Assembly (NCBI GenBank): GCA_018333075.1
Contig: BORH01000017.1
Span: forward strand, 1-64,000
Source: Heyndrickxia sporothermodurans
GTDB lineage: Bacteria > Bacillota > Bacilli > Bacillales > Bacillaceae_C
Length of the DNA stretch: 64,000 nt
Reading direction: 5' to 3'
Part shown: positions 25,910 to 33,300 of the stretch, in pieces
Numbering within the stretch: position 1 is the first letter of the stretch
Layout of the letters: the number at the start of each line of letters is the position of its first letter
Translations under genes and position numbers: made by a program
Notes under the pieces: model-generated
Told to the model about the DNA's origin: nothing
The model's database searches: none
Seen by the model: the letters and a program-made list of their open reading frames with translations, nothing else

Positions 25910-26794
25910 TTATGCCCTCTCCTTTTCATAATAGTGCATGAAAATTTCCTCTAATGACTGGGAATGAACATCTAAATGATTCACCTTACATTGCGATAAA
26001 ATATGAATAAAACGATTGTAATCCCCCTGTACTGCTACTTTTAAACGCTGTCCGTCTACACTAAGGATGTCTATTCCAGATTGTTTAATAAGCTCTACAT
26101 CCTTTTTTGTTTCTACTAAAATAGTAAAAACTTTACGTTGTTTGGCTTGCATGCTAAGAACATCCTCAACAGCAACTATTTTTCCATCCTTAATAATTCC
26201 CACTCGGTCACACGTGCGATCAATTTCTTGAAACATATGGGATGACATCAAGATCGTCTTTCCTTTATTTTTTTCTTCTATAATTAATTCAACAAATAAG
26301 CTTTGCATTAGAGGATCTAGACCTGAGGTTGGTTCATCCAAAATAAGTATTTGTGGATCATGCATGAATGCTGCGACAATTCCAACCTTTTGCTTCATCC
26401 CTTTTGACATTTTTCTAATAGGTGTTTTTACATCAAATTGAAAGCGATCAATGAGTTCATTTCGTTTATTGACATCCTTTAATCCTCGCATCCCGGCAAG
26501 TAGTTCAAGAAATTCTAGCCCACTCATCCCATCCAAAAAGGAAATTTCACCCGGAAGATAACCAGTAGACTTATGAATCTCTGAACGATTCTTCCAGCAA
26601 TCTAACCCATTTATCTTGGCTGATCCTTTCTCAGGCTTCATGAATCCCATCAAATGCCGAATCGTTGTAGATTTACCGGCCCCATTTGGGCCTAGATACC
26701 CAAACACTTCCCCTTCCTTCACTTCAAATGTCACGTTAAAAATTCCTTTTCCATTTGAAAACTCTTTTGTTAGCTGCTCGATTTGAATTCCCAT
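25910..26794 (-). CDS. ABC transporter ATP-binding protein
   Basis: A 294-residue ATPase. Walker A is GPNGAGKSTT, the signature is a slightly altered MSKGMKQKVG in place of LSGGQ, and Walker B is QILILDEPTSGLD. The signature form KMSKGMKQK is typical of drug and peptide exporters of this group. The C-terminal 80 residues form an accessory domain (ILSVDGQRLKVAV). The ATG at 26794 lies eight bases after AAGAGG; further ATGs at 26800 and 26836 are upstream. It pairs with the ABC-2 permease immediately downstream. Confidence 0.92.
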   Translation of the reverse strand: MGIQIEQLTKEFSNGKGIFNVTFEVKEGEVFGYLGPNGAGKSTTIRHLMGFMKPEKGSAKINGLDCWKNRSEIHKSTGYLPGEISFLDGMSGLEFLELLAGMRGLKDVNKRNELIDRFQFDVKTPIRKMSKGMKQKVGIVAAFMHDPQILILDEPTSGLDPLMQSLFVELIIEEKNKGKTILMSSHMFQEIDRTCDRVGIIKDGKIVAVEDVLSMQAKQRKVFTILVETKKDVELIKQSGIDILSVDGQRLKVAVQGDYNRFIHILSQCKVNHLDVHSQSLEEIFMHYYEKERA

Positions 26795-26939
26795 TCCCAT
26801 CGCCTCTTTTAAATGTTTTGAATAAAATTGATTCATTTATTACATAATAATGATTTAGCACATGGAAATCAATAGGTTTTGAATAATTTTTATTGTTCCA
26901 TTTCAAAATATTTAGTATGCTATATAATGAGGTGAAAGT

Positions 26940-27533
26940 ATGGACGGATACCAACGTAGGACAGAAAAAAAGAAAGAACAAATACGGAATTCTGCTTTTG
27001 AACTCTTTAGTATATATGGTGTTGAAAAAGTAAGTATCGCAGAAATTGCTAAAAAAGCAAAAGTCTCTCCTGTTACAATTTATAATTACTTTGGAAGCAA
27101 GGAAGATCTTCTAAAGGAAGTACTATCTGATTTTATGAATAAAGAATTAGAAAGTTATCAGGAATTATTAAACTCCGATCTTCCATTTCCTAAAAAGGTT
27201 GAAAAAACCATTTTTGAAAAAAGAGAGGCAGCAAAAGCCTTTAATGCTGAATTTCTTAAGAGCATTACTGACCCTTTTCTGAAAGAATTTATTAATGATT
27301 TCACAAATAATAAAGCCATTCCAATGCTTATGGACTTAATTGAACAAGGAAGAAAAGAAGGCTATGTAAATAAAAATATTTCAACAGAAGCCATTATTAT
27401 TTACATTCACACCTTCAGTGAAGCCATTCAACGATCCGAATTATTAACGAATTACAATATAGATATTCTTTTAGATTTAACAAATTTATTCTTCTATGGA
27501 TTACAAGGGCAATCTATGGAAAAAGAAGCATAA
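26940..27533 (+). CDS. TetR/AcrR-family regulator
   Basis: A 197-residue regulator with the N-terminal HTH RNSAFELFSIYGVEKVSIAEIAKKAKVSPVTIYNYFGSKEDLLKEVL. The remaining helices form the ligand-binding and dimer domain. AGGTG lies five bases before the ATG. It is divergent from the ABC exporter operon, the usual arrangement for a repressor released by the exporter substrate. In the 145-base divergent region TTTTGAA and TTCAAAA arms are 19 bases apart and could form part of the operator. Confidence 0.9.
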   Translation: MDGYQRRTEKKKEQIRNSAFELFSIYGVEKVSIAEIAKKAKVSPVTIYNYFGSKEDLLKEVLSDFMNKELESYQELLNSDLPFPKKVEKTIFEKREAAKAFNAEFLKSITDPFLKEFINDFTNNKAIPMLMDLIEQGRKEGYVNKNISTEAIIIYIHTFSEAIQRSELLTNYNIDILLDLTNLFFYGLQGQSMEKEA

Positions 27534-27569
27534 AAAGAGTTCGGCAAAAATCTCACCGAACTCTTTTTA
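27533..27569. terminator. Bidirectional terminator
   Basis: A perfect 12-base stem, AAAAGAGTTCGG with CCGAACTCTTTT, starts within the stop codon of the TetR gene and also precedes the end of the convergent small gene. Confidence 0.9.
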
Positions 27570-27577
27570 TACTTCCA

Positions 27578-27853
27578 TTACTTACTTTCATCCTGCTCCG
27601 TCTCATTATAATAATCAACACTATACATAGCACCTTCACTAAGCATTGTATTATCAGCTATATCATATGGATGGGAGTGACCAACCTTGGTCATTGGAGA
27701 ATTTTTGTGTTTTTTCATCTTAATCCAGGAATCCGCTTTCGTCTTCACATTATTCATCATAACTTTAGCCTTTTGGCGATTGCTCCTTGATGAAAAATAC
27801 GACAAACCCGCTATACCTAAACCTGCTAAAACAACACGATTTAATTTCACCAT
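27578..27853 (-). CDS. Small membrane-anchored protein, 91 residues
   Basis: I do not recognise the family with confidence. The N-terminus MVKLNRVVLAGLGIAGLSYFSSR has one short hydrophobic segment followed by a basic stretch (RQKAKVMMNNVKTKADSWIKMKKHKN), a layout shared with small Bacillus proteins such as the DUF3918 group. The C-terminal half is polar and acidic. The start at ATG 27853 is nine bases after AAGGAGG; a longer frame from 27904 lacks a site. It is a lone gene convergent with the TetR gene. Confidence 0.7.
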   Translation of the reverse strand: MVKLNRVVLAGLGIAGLSYFSSRSNRQKAKVMMNNVKTKADSWIKMKKHKNSPMTKVGHSHPYDIADNTMLSEGAMYSVDYYNETEQDESK

Positions 27854-27988
27854 CTTATCTTCCTCCTTGTCCATTTTCTTTCTTTTACCCTGTATAAATA
27901 GCAATTATGCATATATTACAACTATTTCATAAAGTTTAATATTACTGTTTTATTTTTAACCATATAAATATTTTTTTAAAAAAATAAA

Positions 27989-28026
27989 CTAACTAACTAT
28001 TAGTAAGTTTACAAAAGGTGTATAAT
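27989..28026 (+). promoter_or_regulatory. YodB/CatR-type operator and -10 box of the regulator gene
   Basis: CTAACTAACTATTAGTAAG at 27989-28007 is, on the other strand, TACT-N7-AGTT inside the same extended motif found before the DoxX gene. TATAAT at 28021-28026 is a clear -10 box, so the operator covers the -35 region. TACT-N7-AGTA is the consensus known for B. subtilis YodB/CatR. This points to autorepression. Confidence 0.7.
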
Positions 28027-28080
28027 AGATAACAAGTAGGTAAAAAGTTATGCTTGGTTCCATATAGGAGGTGTATCAGT

Positions 28081-28407
28081 ATGGAAAATTCAGGACTTTG
28101 TCCAAAATTCGAAAAAGCTTTTCAGCTATTAGGAAAACGTTGGATTGGAGTAATTATCCGCGTTTTAGAAAAACATCCTATGCGTTTTAATGAAATTGCA
28201 GAGCAAATTCCACATATAAGTCAAAAAATGCTTTCCGATCGTTTAAAAGAACTTGAAACTGAGAAGATTGTTGTTCGTGATGTGTTCCCTGAAACACCTG
28301 TAAGAATCGAGTATCGATTAAGTGAAAAAGGACATGCAATAACCCCAGTTCTTGATGAGGTTCAGCATTGGGCTGATAAATGGGTATCAATGGACGAATG
28401 CCATTAA
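28081..28407 (+). CDS. YodB/CatR-like redox-sensing HxlR regulator
   Basis: A 108-residue winged-helix protein of the HxlR/DUF24 family. The conserved opening GLCPKFEKAFQLLGKRWIGVII and RFNEIAEQIPHISQKMLSDRLKELE match YodB and CatR, which sense quinones, diamide and hypochlorite through an N-terminal cysteine. Cys7 is in that position, and a second cysteine, Cys107, stands near the C-terminus where YodB has its disulfide partner. The ATG at 28081 follows TAGGAGGTG. A terminator follows, then the DoxX gene with the same operator, so both are probably controlled by this protein. Confidence 0.88.
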   Translation: MENSGLCPKFEKAFQLLGKRWIGVIIRVLEKHPMRFNEIAEQIPHISQKMLSDRLKELETEKIVVRDVFPETPVRIEYRLSEKGHAITPVLDEVQHWADKWVSMDECH

Positions 28408-28422
28408 TTTACTGCAAATTTA

Positions 28423-28451
28423 CCTTAGCTTTATAAAAGCTAAGGTTTTTT
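28423..28451 (+). terminator. Terminator of the HxlR gene
   Basis: CCTTAGCTTT pairs perfectly with AAAGCTAAGG and is followed by TTTTTTATTTT. Confidence 0.9.
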
Positions 28452-28476
28452 ATTTTAATTAAATATAAAATATATA

Positions 28477-28505
28477 TTGACTTACTAAAAGTTAGTAGAT
28501 ATAAT
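28477..28505 (+). promoter_or_regulatory. DoxX promoter with operator filling the spacer
   Basis: TTGACT (28477-28482), 17-base spacer, TATAAT (28500-28505): a strong sigma-A promoter. The spacer is occupied by CTTACTAAAAGTTAGTAGA (28481-28499), which contains an exact TACT-N7-AGTA. A bound YodB-like repressor would block polymerase directly. Confidence 0.82.
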
Positions 28506-28546
28506 AATCATTGTTGATTACAATTATTTTCTAAGGAGGAAACATA

Positions 28547-28954
28547 ATGACTGCATTAGCAAGTCTCGGACTTTTAATTATACGTATTGTTTTAGGGCTA
28601 ACCTTTGCTGCACACGGAACACAAAAATTATTCGGTTGGTTCGGAGGACACGGTTTAAAAGGTACTGCTGGGTTCTTTGAATCAATTAATGTAAAGCCAG
28701 GTGTAGTTATGGCTCTATTAGCAGGATTAGGCGAGTTGTTTGGCGGATTATTATTCGCTATTGGGTTCCTAACTCCTGTTGGTGCACTTCTAATTGTACT
28801 TACAATGATTGTAGCCATTGTAAAAGTACATGGACCTAACGGGTATTGGGTAACACAAAATGGTTATGAGTACAACTTCTTAATCATTATTGTTGCTATC
28901 GGTATCGCATTTACAGGTGCAGGAAGCTATTCACTTGATTCACTTATTTTTTAA
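28547..28954 (+). CDS. DoxX-family membrane protein (CatD-like)
   Basis: A 135-residue DoxX protein with four predicted membrane helices. The family pattern IVLGLTFAAHGTQKLFGWFGGHGLKGTAGFFESI and VMALLAGLGELFGGLLFAIGFLTPVGAL is clear. In B. subtilis the DoxX protein CatD is encoded with the catechol dioxygenase CatE and repressed by YodB and CatR. Here the gene stands alone with its own promoter and terminator; no dioxygenase gene is adjacent. The upstream regulator and shared operator support a role in quinone or thiol stress. Confidence 0.9.
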   Translation: MTALASLGLLIIRIVLGLTFAAHGTQKLFGWFGGHGLKGTAGFFESINVKPGVVMALLAGLGELFGGLLFAIGFLTPVGALLIVLTMIVAIVKVHGPNGYWVTQNGYEYNFLIIIVAIGIAFTGAGSYSLDSLIF

Positions 28955-28963
28955 ACCAAAGTT

Positions 28964-28996
28964 AGCTCACCGACTTTAAGTGGTGAGCTTTTTTTA
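28964..28996 (+). terminator. Terminator of the DoxX gene
   Basis: AGCTCACC pairs with GGTGAGCT and is followed by TTTTTTATTTT. Confidence 0.9.
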
Positions 28997-29118
28997 TTTT
29001 AAAGACAATTTACTACTTGCCCCTTTTTCTCAGTATTACAACTTTGGAATCATTTTCATTACCCCAGCATATAGTAAACCGTATTGAAAATATACAGAAA
29101 AAATAGGGGGTTAAAACA

Positions 29119-29604
29119 ATGAATTTAACACTTCACAAACCAAGGTGGTTGGTAGCTATTGCAGCAGCTTTTACATTAGTTGCAGCATTTTTAATTACAC
29201 CATTTTCACAAGCTTCAGCATCAATCAACTATGGTGAAGAAGTAGCAGCTGTCGCAAAGATATATGAGGGGAAAAAATTCAAAATGGGAGGTACTACTCC
29301 TAGCGGATTTGATGCAAGTGGATTTACCCAGTATGTATATAAAACAGCAGCGACAAAAATGAAGATTCCTCGCACAAGTGCTGACCAATACAACGTCGGC
29401 AAATCGGTGAAAGCAAACCAATTACAACCTGGGGACTTAGTATTTTATGCGACCGGAGTTAAAAAAGGAAAGGTATCCTTTGTCGCCATCTATGTTGGAA
29501 ATGGTAAATTCATTGGAGCTACATCTAAAGGTGTTAAAACAGTGAATATGTCCGATAAATATTGGAAAGATCGCTATGTAGGTGCAAAACGAGTTATTAA
29601 ATAA
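29119..29604 (+). CDS. Secreted NlpC/P60-fold protein lacking its catalytic residues
   Basis: A 161-residue secreted protein. A signal peptide (VAIAAAFTLVAAFLITPFSQASA) precedes one NlpC/P60 domain. NlpC/P60 endopeptidases cut peptidoglycan with a Cys-His-His/polar triad, normally in the motifs FDCSGFTQYVY, VSHVAIYVGNG and FIHA. All three positions are replaced: Ala66 in GFDASGFTQYVY, Phe121 in VSFVAIYVGNG and Gly133 in FIGA. The fold motifs around them (RTSADQY, LQPGDLVFY, YWKDRYVGAKRV) are intact and the frame is undamaged, so this looks like a pseudoenzyme kept for binding peptidoglycan or other ligands. GGGGG lies before the ATG. Confidence 0.88.
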   Translation: MNLTLHKPRWLVAIAAAFTLVAAFLITPFSQASASINYGEEVAAVAKIYEGKKFKMGGTTPSGFDASGFTQYVYKTAATKMKIPRTSADQYNVGKSVKANQLQPGDLVFYATGVKKGKVSFVAIYVGNGKFIGATSKGVKTVNMSDKYWKDRYVGAKRVIK

Positions 29605-29615
29605 ATACAGTTAAG

Positions 29616-29645
29616 AAACGGCTCATTGATATGGGCCGTTTTTTC
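29616..29645 (+). terminator. Terminator of the NlpC/P60-like gene
   Basis: AAACGGC pairs with GCCGTTT and is followed by TTTCTTT. Confidence 0.8.
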
Positions 29646-29934
29646 TTTATATTCAACAAATTTCTTATTCTTAAAAAATCCATTGTACTGATTTAATGTA
29701 GTTCCTTCAGTATTTGATCAAACGTTTGATTAATTTTCTTAGATGTTGATAAATAAATTTTTTTGTCGTTTTATATAGCTATACTTATTTCAATTTGTAT
29801 GTTTGGCATTATACTAGTCCTTTGCCGCATCAATATTTTACTTTAAAACGTAATTATTTTTACTATTAAATTAAAAATTGTATTGCATTTAAAAGTAATT
29901 TATTTTACTATATAAAGTAACGGAGGTGATAAAA
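29646..29934. other. AT-rich region upstream of the HTH/F1-beta-like gene
   Basis: Together with the terminator this gap exceeds 300 bases. It contains a perfect 14-base palindrome, ATCAAACGTTTGAT, at 29717-29730, a plausible operator. I see no further gene; the region directly before the ribosome site is strongly AT-rich (TATTTTACTATATAAAG), consistent with a promoter. Confidence 0.5.
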
Positions 29935-30987
29935 ATGGAAAAGTCAGAGAATATTCGATTGAATGTTTCATTATTAAGAAGAAAGGTTCCAAATTTAACG
30001 ACTGCTGCTCGTTCAGTAGGTTTGCGACCCGCGACCGTATCCAATCTTTGTACAGGTAAAATTCCAATTGGCCGTGCAGAAGTTCGAACATTAGTATTGC
30101 TTGCAACCTTAGCTGAATGTAGTTTGGATGAATTGATATTGAGAGGGGATCGAGTTGAAATGATTGAGACTGGGATTAAAACGTTAGATTTATTTGCACC
30201 ACTTGCAAAAAATGGGACGGTTGGCTTAGTCGCTCGTCCAGGAATGGGGCAATTGGTTATCCTTGCTGAACTGTTTTACCGAATGAAAAAGGATGGATTT
30301 ACTACAATCCTTCTAATGCCAAAAGAGAATCCTCCTGAATTAAAGGATTTATTAGATTTGGTAGATACTATCACTCATTCAATTGATGAAACCTATGAAA
30401 AAATAGCCTCATTCAGAAAACATACGAACCTTGTATTTGCAGCAGATCGTGCTCATGTGGTTACTGGAGAAATCTATCAATTACAAGAACAGCTACAAAA
30501 TATTGGAGTAGATAATATTACAACCCTACTACTCGACCTCTCAGGTCATGTCGTAGATGAAGAATTACCATATGGTCCGTTAGAGACACTATGGCAATTT
30601 GACGCAGATCTTGCAGCACGACATAAATTCCCAGCAGTAAATCCGATTTATTCGACCTCTTCAGTTTTGGAGGGCGCACACCTAGATCAAAACCACCTAT
30701 TAATTCAACAACGAGCACAGAAATTATTACGCAGATATCGCGAATTACGTTCTTTCGTGCAAGCAAGCGGAAAAGAAAAGCTTCCTACAGGAGAAGTTCA
30801 AACCTATAAACGCGGTGAAATCCTCGAAGCCTATTTGACACAACCATTTTATGTTGCAGAAGAATTCACAGGTATTAAAGGAGAGTCTGTAAATTTACAT
30901 GATACTTTAACTGATGTCCAAAAAATCTTGGATGGGGCATTCGATTCGAAAGATGTAAAGGAATTGGACTTTATCGGCAAGCTATAA
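29935..30987 (+). CDS. HTH domain fused to a degenerate F1-ATPase beta-subunit-like domain
   Basis: A 350-residue protein. Residues 10-70 form an XRE-like HTH (LTTAARSVGLRPATVSNLCTGK, then a helical dimer segment). From about residue 75 it follows the ATP synthase beta subunit: IETGIKTLDLFAPLAKNGTVGL corresponds to the beta block before the P-loop; FDADLAARHKFPAVNP and STSSVL match the beta region after the catalytic core; and YLTQPFYVAEEFTGIKGESV matches the beta C-terminal domain. The P-loop is lost (ARPGMGQL at 100-107 where beta has GGAGVGKT), the GERT motif is not preserved, and the beta N-terminal barrel is replaced by the HTH. It is probably a DNA-binding protein using an inactive beta fold. 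GGAGG lies eight bases before the ATG. Confidence 0.85.
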   Translation: MEKSENIRLNVSLLRRKVPNLTTAARSVGLRPATVSNLCTGKIPIGRAEVRTLVLLATLAECSLDELILRGDRVEMIETGIKTLDLFAPLAKNGTVGLVARPGMGQLVILAELFYRMKKDGFTTILLMPKENPPELKDLLDLVDTITHSIDETYEKIASFRKHTNLVFAADRAHVVTGEIYQLQEQLQNIGVDNITTLLLDLSGHVVDEELPYGPLETLWQFDADLAARHKFPAVNPIYSTSSVLEGAHLDQNHLLIQQRAQKLLRRYRELRSFVQASGKEKLPTGEVQTYKRGEILEAYLTQPFYVAEEFTGIKGESVNLHDTLTDVQKILDGAFDSKDVKELDFIGKL

Positions 30988-31007
30988 TCTGATAATCCAG
31001 AATGGTG

Positions 31008-31493
31008 TTCGGGCACTTTTGACCGATGCTCAGGCACTTCCATCCGAATTTCAGGCACTTCCGACCGATGCTCGGGCACTTTCATCTTGATTTCGGACAC
31101 TTCCGTCTGATACTCGGGCACTTTCTGCGGAATTTCGGGCACTTCCGACCGATGCTCGGCACTTTCATCTTGATTTCGGGAACTTCCGACTGATGCTCGG
31201 GCACTTTCATCCGTATTTCGGACACTTCCGACCGATGCTCGGGCACTTTCATCTAGATTTCGGGCACTTCGACCGATGCTCGGCACTTTCATCCGTATTT
31301 CGGGCACTTCCGACTGATGCTCGGGCGCTTTCATCCGTATTTCGGGCACTTCTGACCGATTCTCGGGCGCTTTCATCAATATTTCGGACACCCAGACTGA
31401 TGCTCGGCACTTTCATCCGTATTTCGGACACTTCCGACTGATGCTCGAGCGCTTTCAGCAGAATTTCGGGCACTCGAACTGAATGCTCGTACT
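31008..31493. repeat. Tandem array of about 23 units of 21 bp (GGGCACTT type)
   Basis: The 560-base gap between the HTH/F1-beta gene and proS is filled by degenerate 21-base units with the core TCGGGCACTT. Two unit types alternate, one continuing CCGACCGATGC and one TCATCCGTATT, giving a 42-base higher-order repeat. Individual units show point changes and one-base deletions. Because 21 is a multiple of three, the array stays open in several frames on both strands, but those frames lack ribosome sites. Confidence 0.88.
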
Positions 31494-31507
31494 CTACTCC
31501 TTCATAA

Positions 31508-31545
31508 AAAAATGCAGATGGCGAATGAATACCATCTGCATTTTT
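31508..31545. terminator. Terminator between the repeat array and proS
   Basis: A perfect 14-base stem, AAAAATGCAGATGG with CCATCTGCATTTTT. It follows the proS stop on the minus strand and could also stop plus-strand transcription that crosses the array. Confidence 0.9.
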
Positions 31546-31549
31546 ATGA

Positions 31550-32986
31550 TTAATATGCTTTTGCCCAGTAAACCAAATGTTTAGCTTCTCCACCACAGCA
31601 TACACATGTATCGGATACTTTTTCTCCTTCAAATGGAATACAGCGGGATGTAGCTGAAGTTTCATCTTTAATGAAGTTTTCACAAGCAACATCGCCACAC
31701 CACATAGCTTTGATGAAGCCTGGTTTGTCTACTAGAATTTGTTTGAATTCATCCATGTTTAAAGCAACGCTTGTTCTTTCTTCGCGATGAGCCTTTGCTT
31801 TTTCAAAAAGGTTCTTTTGAATTTCGTCTAGAAGCTCAGTCACTTTTGTTTCTAGTTCAGCCATTGGTACGATAATTTTTTCGCCTGTATCGCGGCGTGC
31901 AAGGACGACTTGACCTTTTTCGATATCTTTTGGACCTACTTCTAGGCGAAGAGGAACTCCCTTCATTTCGTACTCATTGAATTTCCAGCCTGGCATTTTA
32001 TCGCTTGCGTCAATGTCTACTCTTGCAATCTTTTTCAATTGATCGCGGAGTTCATAAGCTTTATCAAGAACCCCTTCTTTATGTTGAGCAATTGGTACAA
32101 TCATTACTTGTTTTGGTGCAATCTTTGGAGGTACAACGAGACCGCGATTATCTCCATGAACCATAATTAAGGCACCAATTAAACGAGTGGTAATCCCCCA
32201 TGATGTTTGATGTACTGTTTGAAGCTCACCATTTTTATCAGTATATTGAATACCGAAAGCTTCAGCAAAACCAGTACCTAAATAATGAGATGTTCCTGAT
32301 TGCAATGCTTTTCCATCATGCATTAAGCTTTCAATCGTTAATGTATGAACAGCTCCAGCGAATTTTTCTTTTTCCGTTTTGCGTCCACGAAGAACAGGGA
32401 TTGCAAGGTATTGTTCACATACATTTGCGTATACCTCAAGCATTCTATCTGTTTCTTCCTGAGCGTCCTCACTAGTTGCATGACATGTATGACCTTCCTG
32501 CCATAAGAATTCGAGTGAGCGTAAAAATGGTCTAGTTGTTTTTTCCCAACGCACTACATTTGCCCATTGGTTATATAGCTTTGGCAGATCACGATATGAA
32601 TGAATGATGTTTGCATAATGCTCTCCGAAAAGAACTTCAGAGGTAGGGCGGATAACAAGTCGCTCAGTTAGTTCCTCTGAACCGCCATGTGTTACCCATG
32701 CAACCTCTGGAGCAAAGCCTTCAATATGATCCTTTTCCTTTTGCAATAAGCTTTCAGGGATAAGCAAAGGCATATAAATATTTTCATGACCTGTCTCTTT
32801 AATTTTCCCATCTAGAACATCACGAATATTTTCCCAAATAGCAAATCCATATGGACGAATAATCATTGAGCCTCTAACAGAAGAATAATCAACTAAATCT
32901 GCTTTTTTTACTACATCTGTATACCATTGTGCAAAATCGTCTTCCATTGCTGTAATTTCTTCAACAAACTTTTTATCCTTTGCCAC
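31550..32986 (-). CDS. proS: Prolyl-tRNA synthetase, short (archaeal/eukaryotic-type)
   Basis: A 478-residue class II synthetase that charges tRNA-Pro. It is the type without the editing insertion, with motif 2 ([46 protein letters not shown]) and a C-terminal zinc domain carrying Cys pairs ([10 protein letters not shown] and TCVCCGG) and ending HLVYWAKAY. Start is a GTG at 32986 ([11 protein letters not shown]). A T-box leader with a CCU specifier lies directly upstream, so expression responds to uncharged tRNA-Pro. Many Bacilli carry this form in addition to the bacterial-type ProS. Confidence 0.96.
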   Translation of the reverse strand: MAKDKKFVEEITAMEDDFAQWYTDVVKKADLVDYSSVRGSMIIRPYGFAIWENIRDVLDGKIKETGHENIYMPLLIPESLLQKEKDHIEGFAPEVAWVTHGGSEELTERLVIRPTSEVLFGEHYANIIHSYRDLPKLYNQWANVVRWEKTTRPFLRSLEFLWQEGHTCHATSEDAQEETDRMLEVYANVCEQYLAIPVLRGRKTEKEKFAGAVHTLTIESLMHDGKALQSGTSHYLGTGFAEAFGIQYTDKNGELQTVHQTSWGITTRLIGALIMVHGDNRGLVVPPKIAPKQVMIVPIAQHKEGVLDKAYELRDQLKKIARVDIDASDKMPGWKFNEYEMKGVPLRLEVGPKDIEKGQVVLARRDTGEKIIVPMAELETKVTELLDEIQKNLFEKAKAHREERTSVALNMDEFKQILVDKPGFIKAMWCGDVACENFIKDETSATSRCIPFEGEKVSDTCVCCGGEAKHLVYWAKAY

Positions 32987-33002
32987 AATACATCTTCCCT
33001 TC

Positions 33003-33254
33003 CTAATTAAATAAAACGCAAAAAAGCCCCGATCCCAAAAAGGGACCGAGGCCTGGTGGTACCACCCTTATTTACAGCATTTGCTGTACACTCTTTACTG
33101 ATAACGGTCAAGATGACCGCTCGTATCTTATTTCGATACAGAACTCCAAGGCAGGTTCAAATGCTGTCTCTGGAAAATTTTCACCAGTCATTTCCTCTCT
33201 TGAAGAGACGCAAACATTTTACTAATCCTTATCAACGTTTTTTCTATATAATTT
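33003..33254 (-). promoter_or_regulatory. T-box leader of proS (proline specifier)
   Basis: The conserved T-box sequence AGGGTGGTACCACC is at about 33054-33067 on the minus strand. A terminator hairpin built from GGTCCC and GGGATC arms ending in a CTTTTTTG run sits between it and proS. A CCU specifier is at 33153-33155 in GAACCTGCC. Uncharged tRNA-Pro binding would favour the antiterminator and permit transcription. The 5' boundary is set by the promoter and is approximate. Confidence 0.9.
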
Positions 33255-33260
33255 GAAAAA

Positions 33261-33289
33261 AATATACTAATTTTTTCTCATAAAGTCAA
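33261..33289 (-). promoter_or_regulatory. Promoter of the proS T-box transcript
   Basis: On the minus strand TTGACT (33289-33284), a 17-base spacer and TATATT (33266-33261) form a sigma-A promoter about 11 bases before the next upstream gene ends. Confidence 0.75.
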
Positions 33290-33300
33290 GCAGCGATTAA

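Noticed and set aside
31008-31493. Possible CRISPR array
   Set aside because: The repeats are contiguous 21-base units with drift along their whole length; there are no constant repeats separated by unique spacers and no cas genes.
30849-31698. Long open frames on both strands across the 31-kb repeat array, encoding repeated SEVPEIRMKVPEHR-like units
   Set aside because: They result from a 21-base period being a multiple of three. They have no ribosome sites, appear on both strands, and run into real genes (the beta-like gene and proS).
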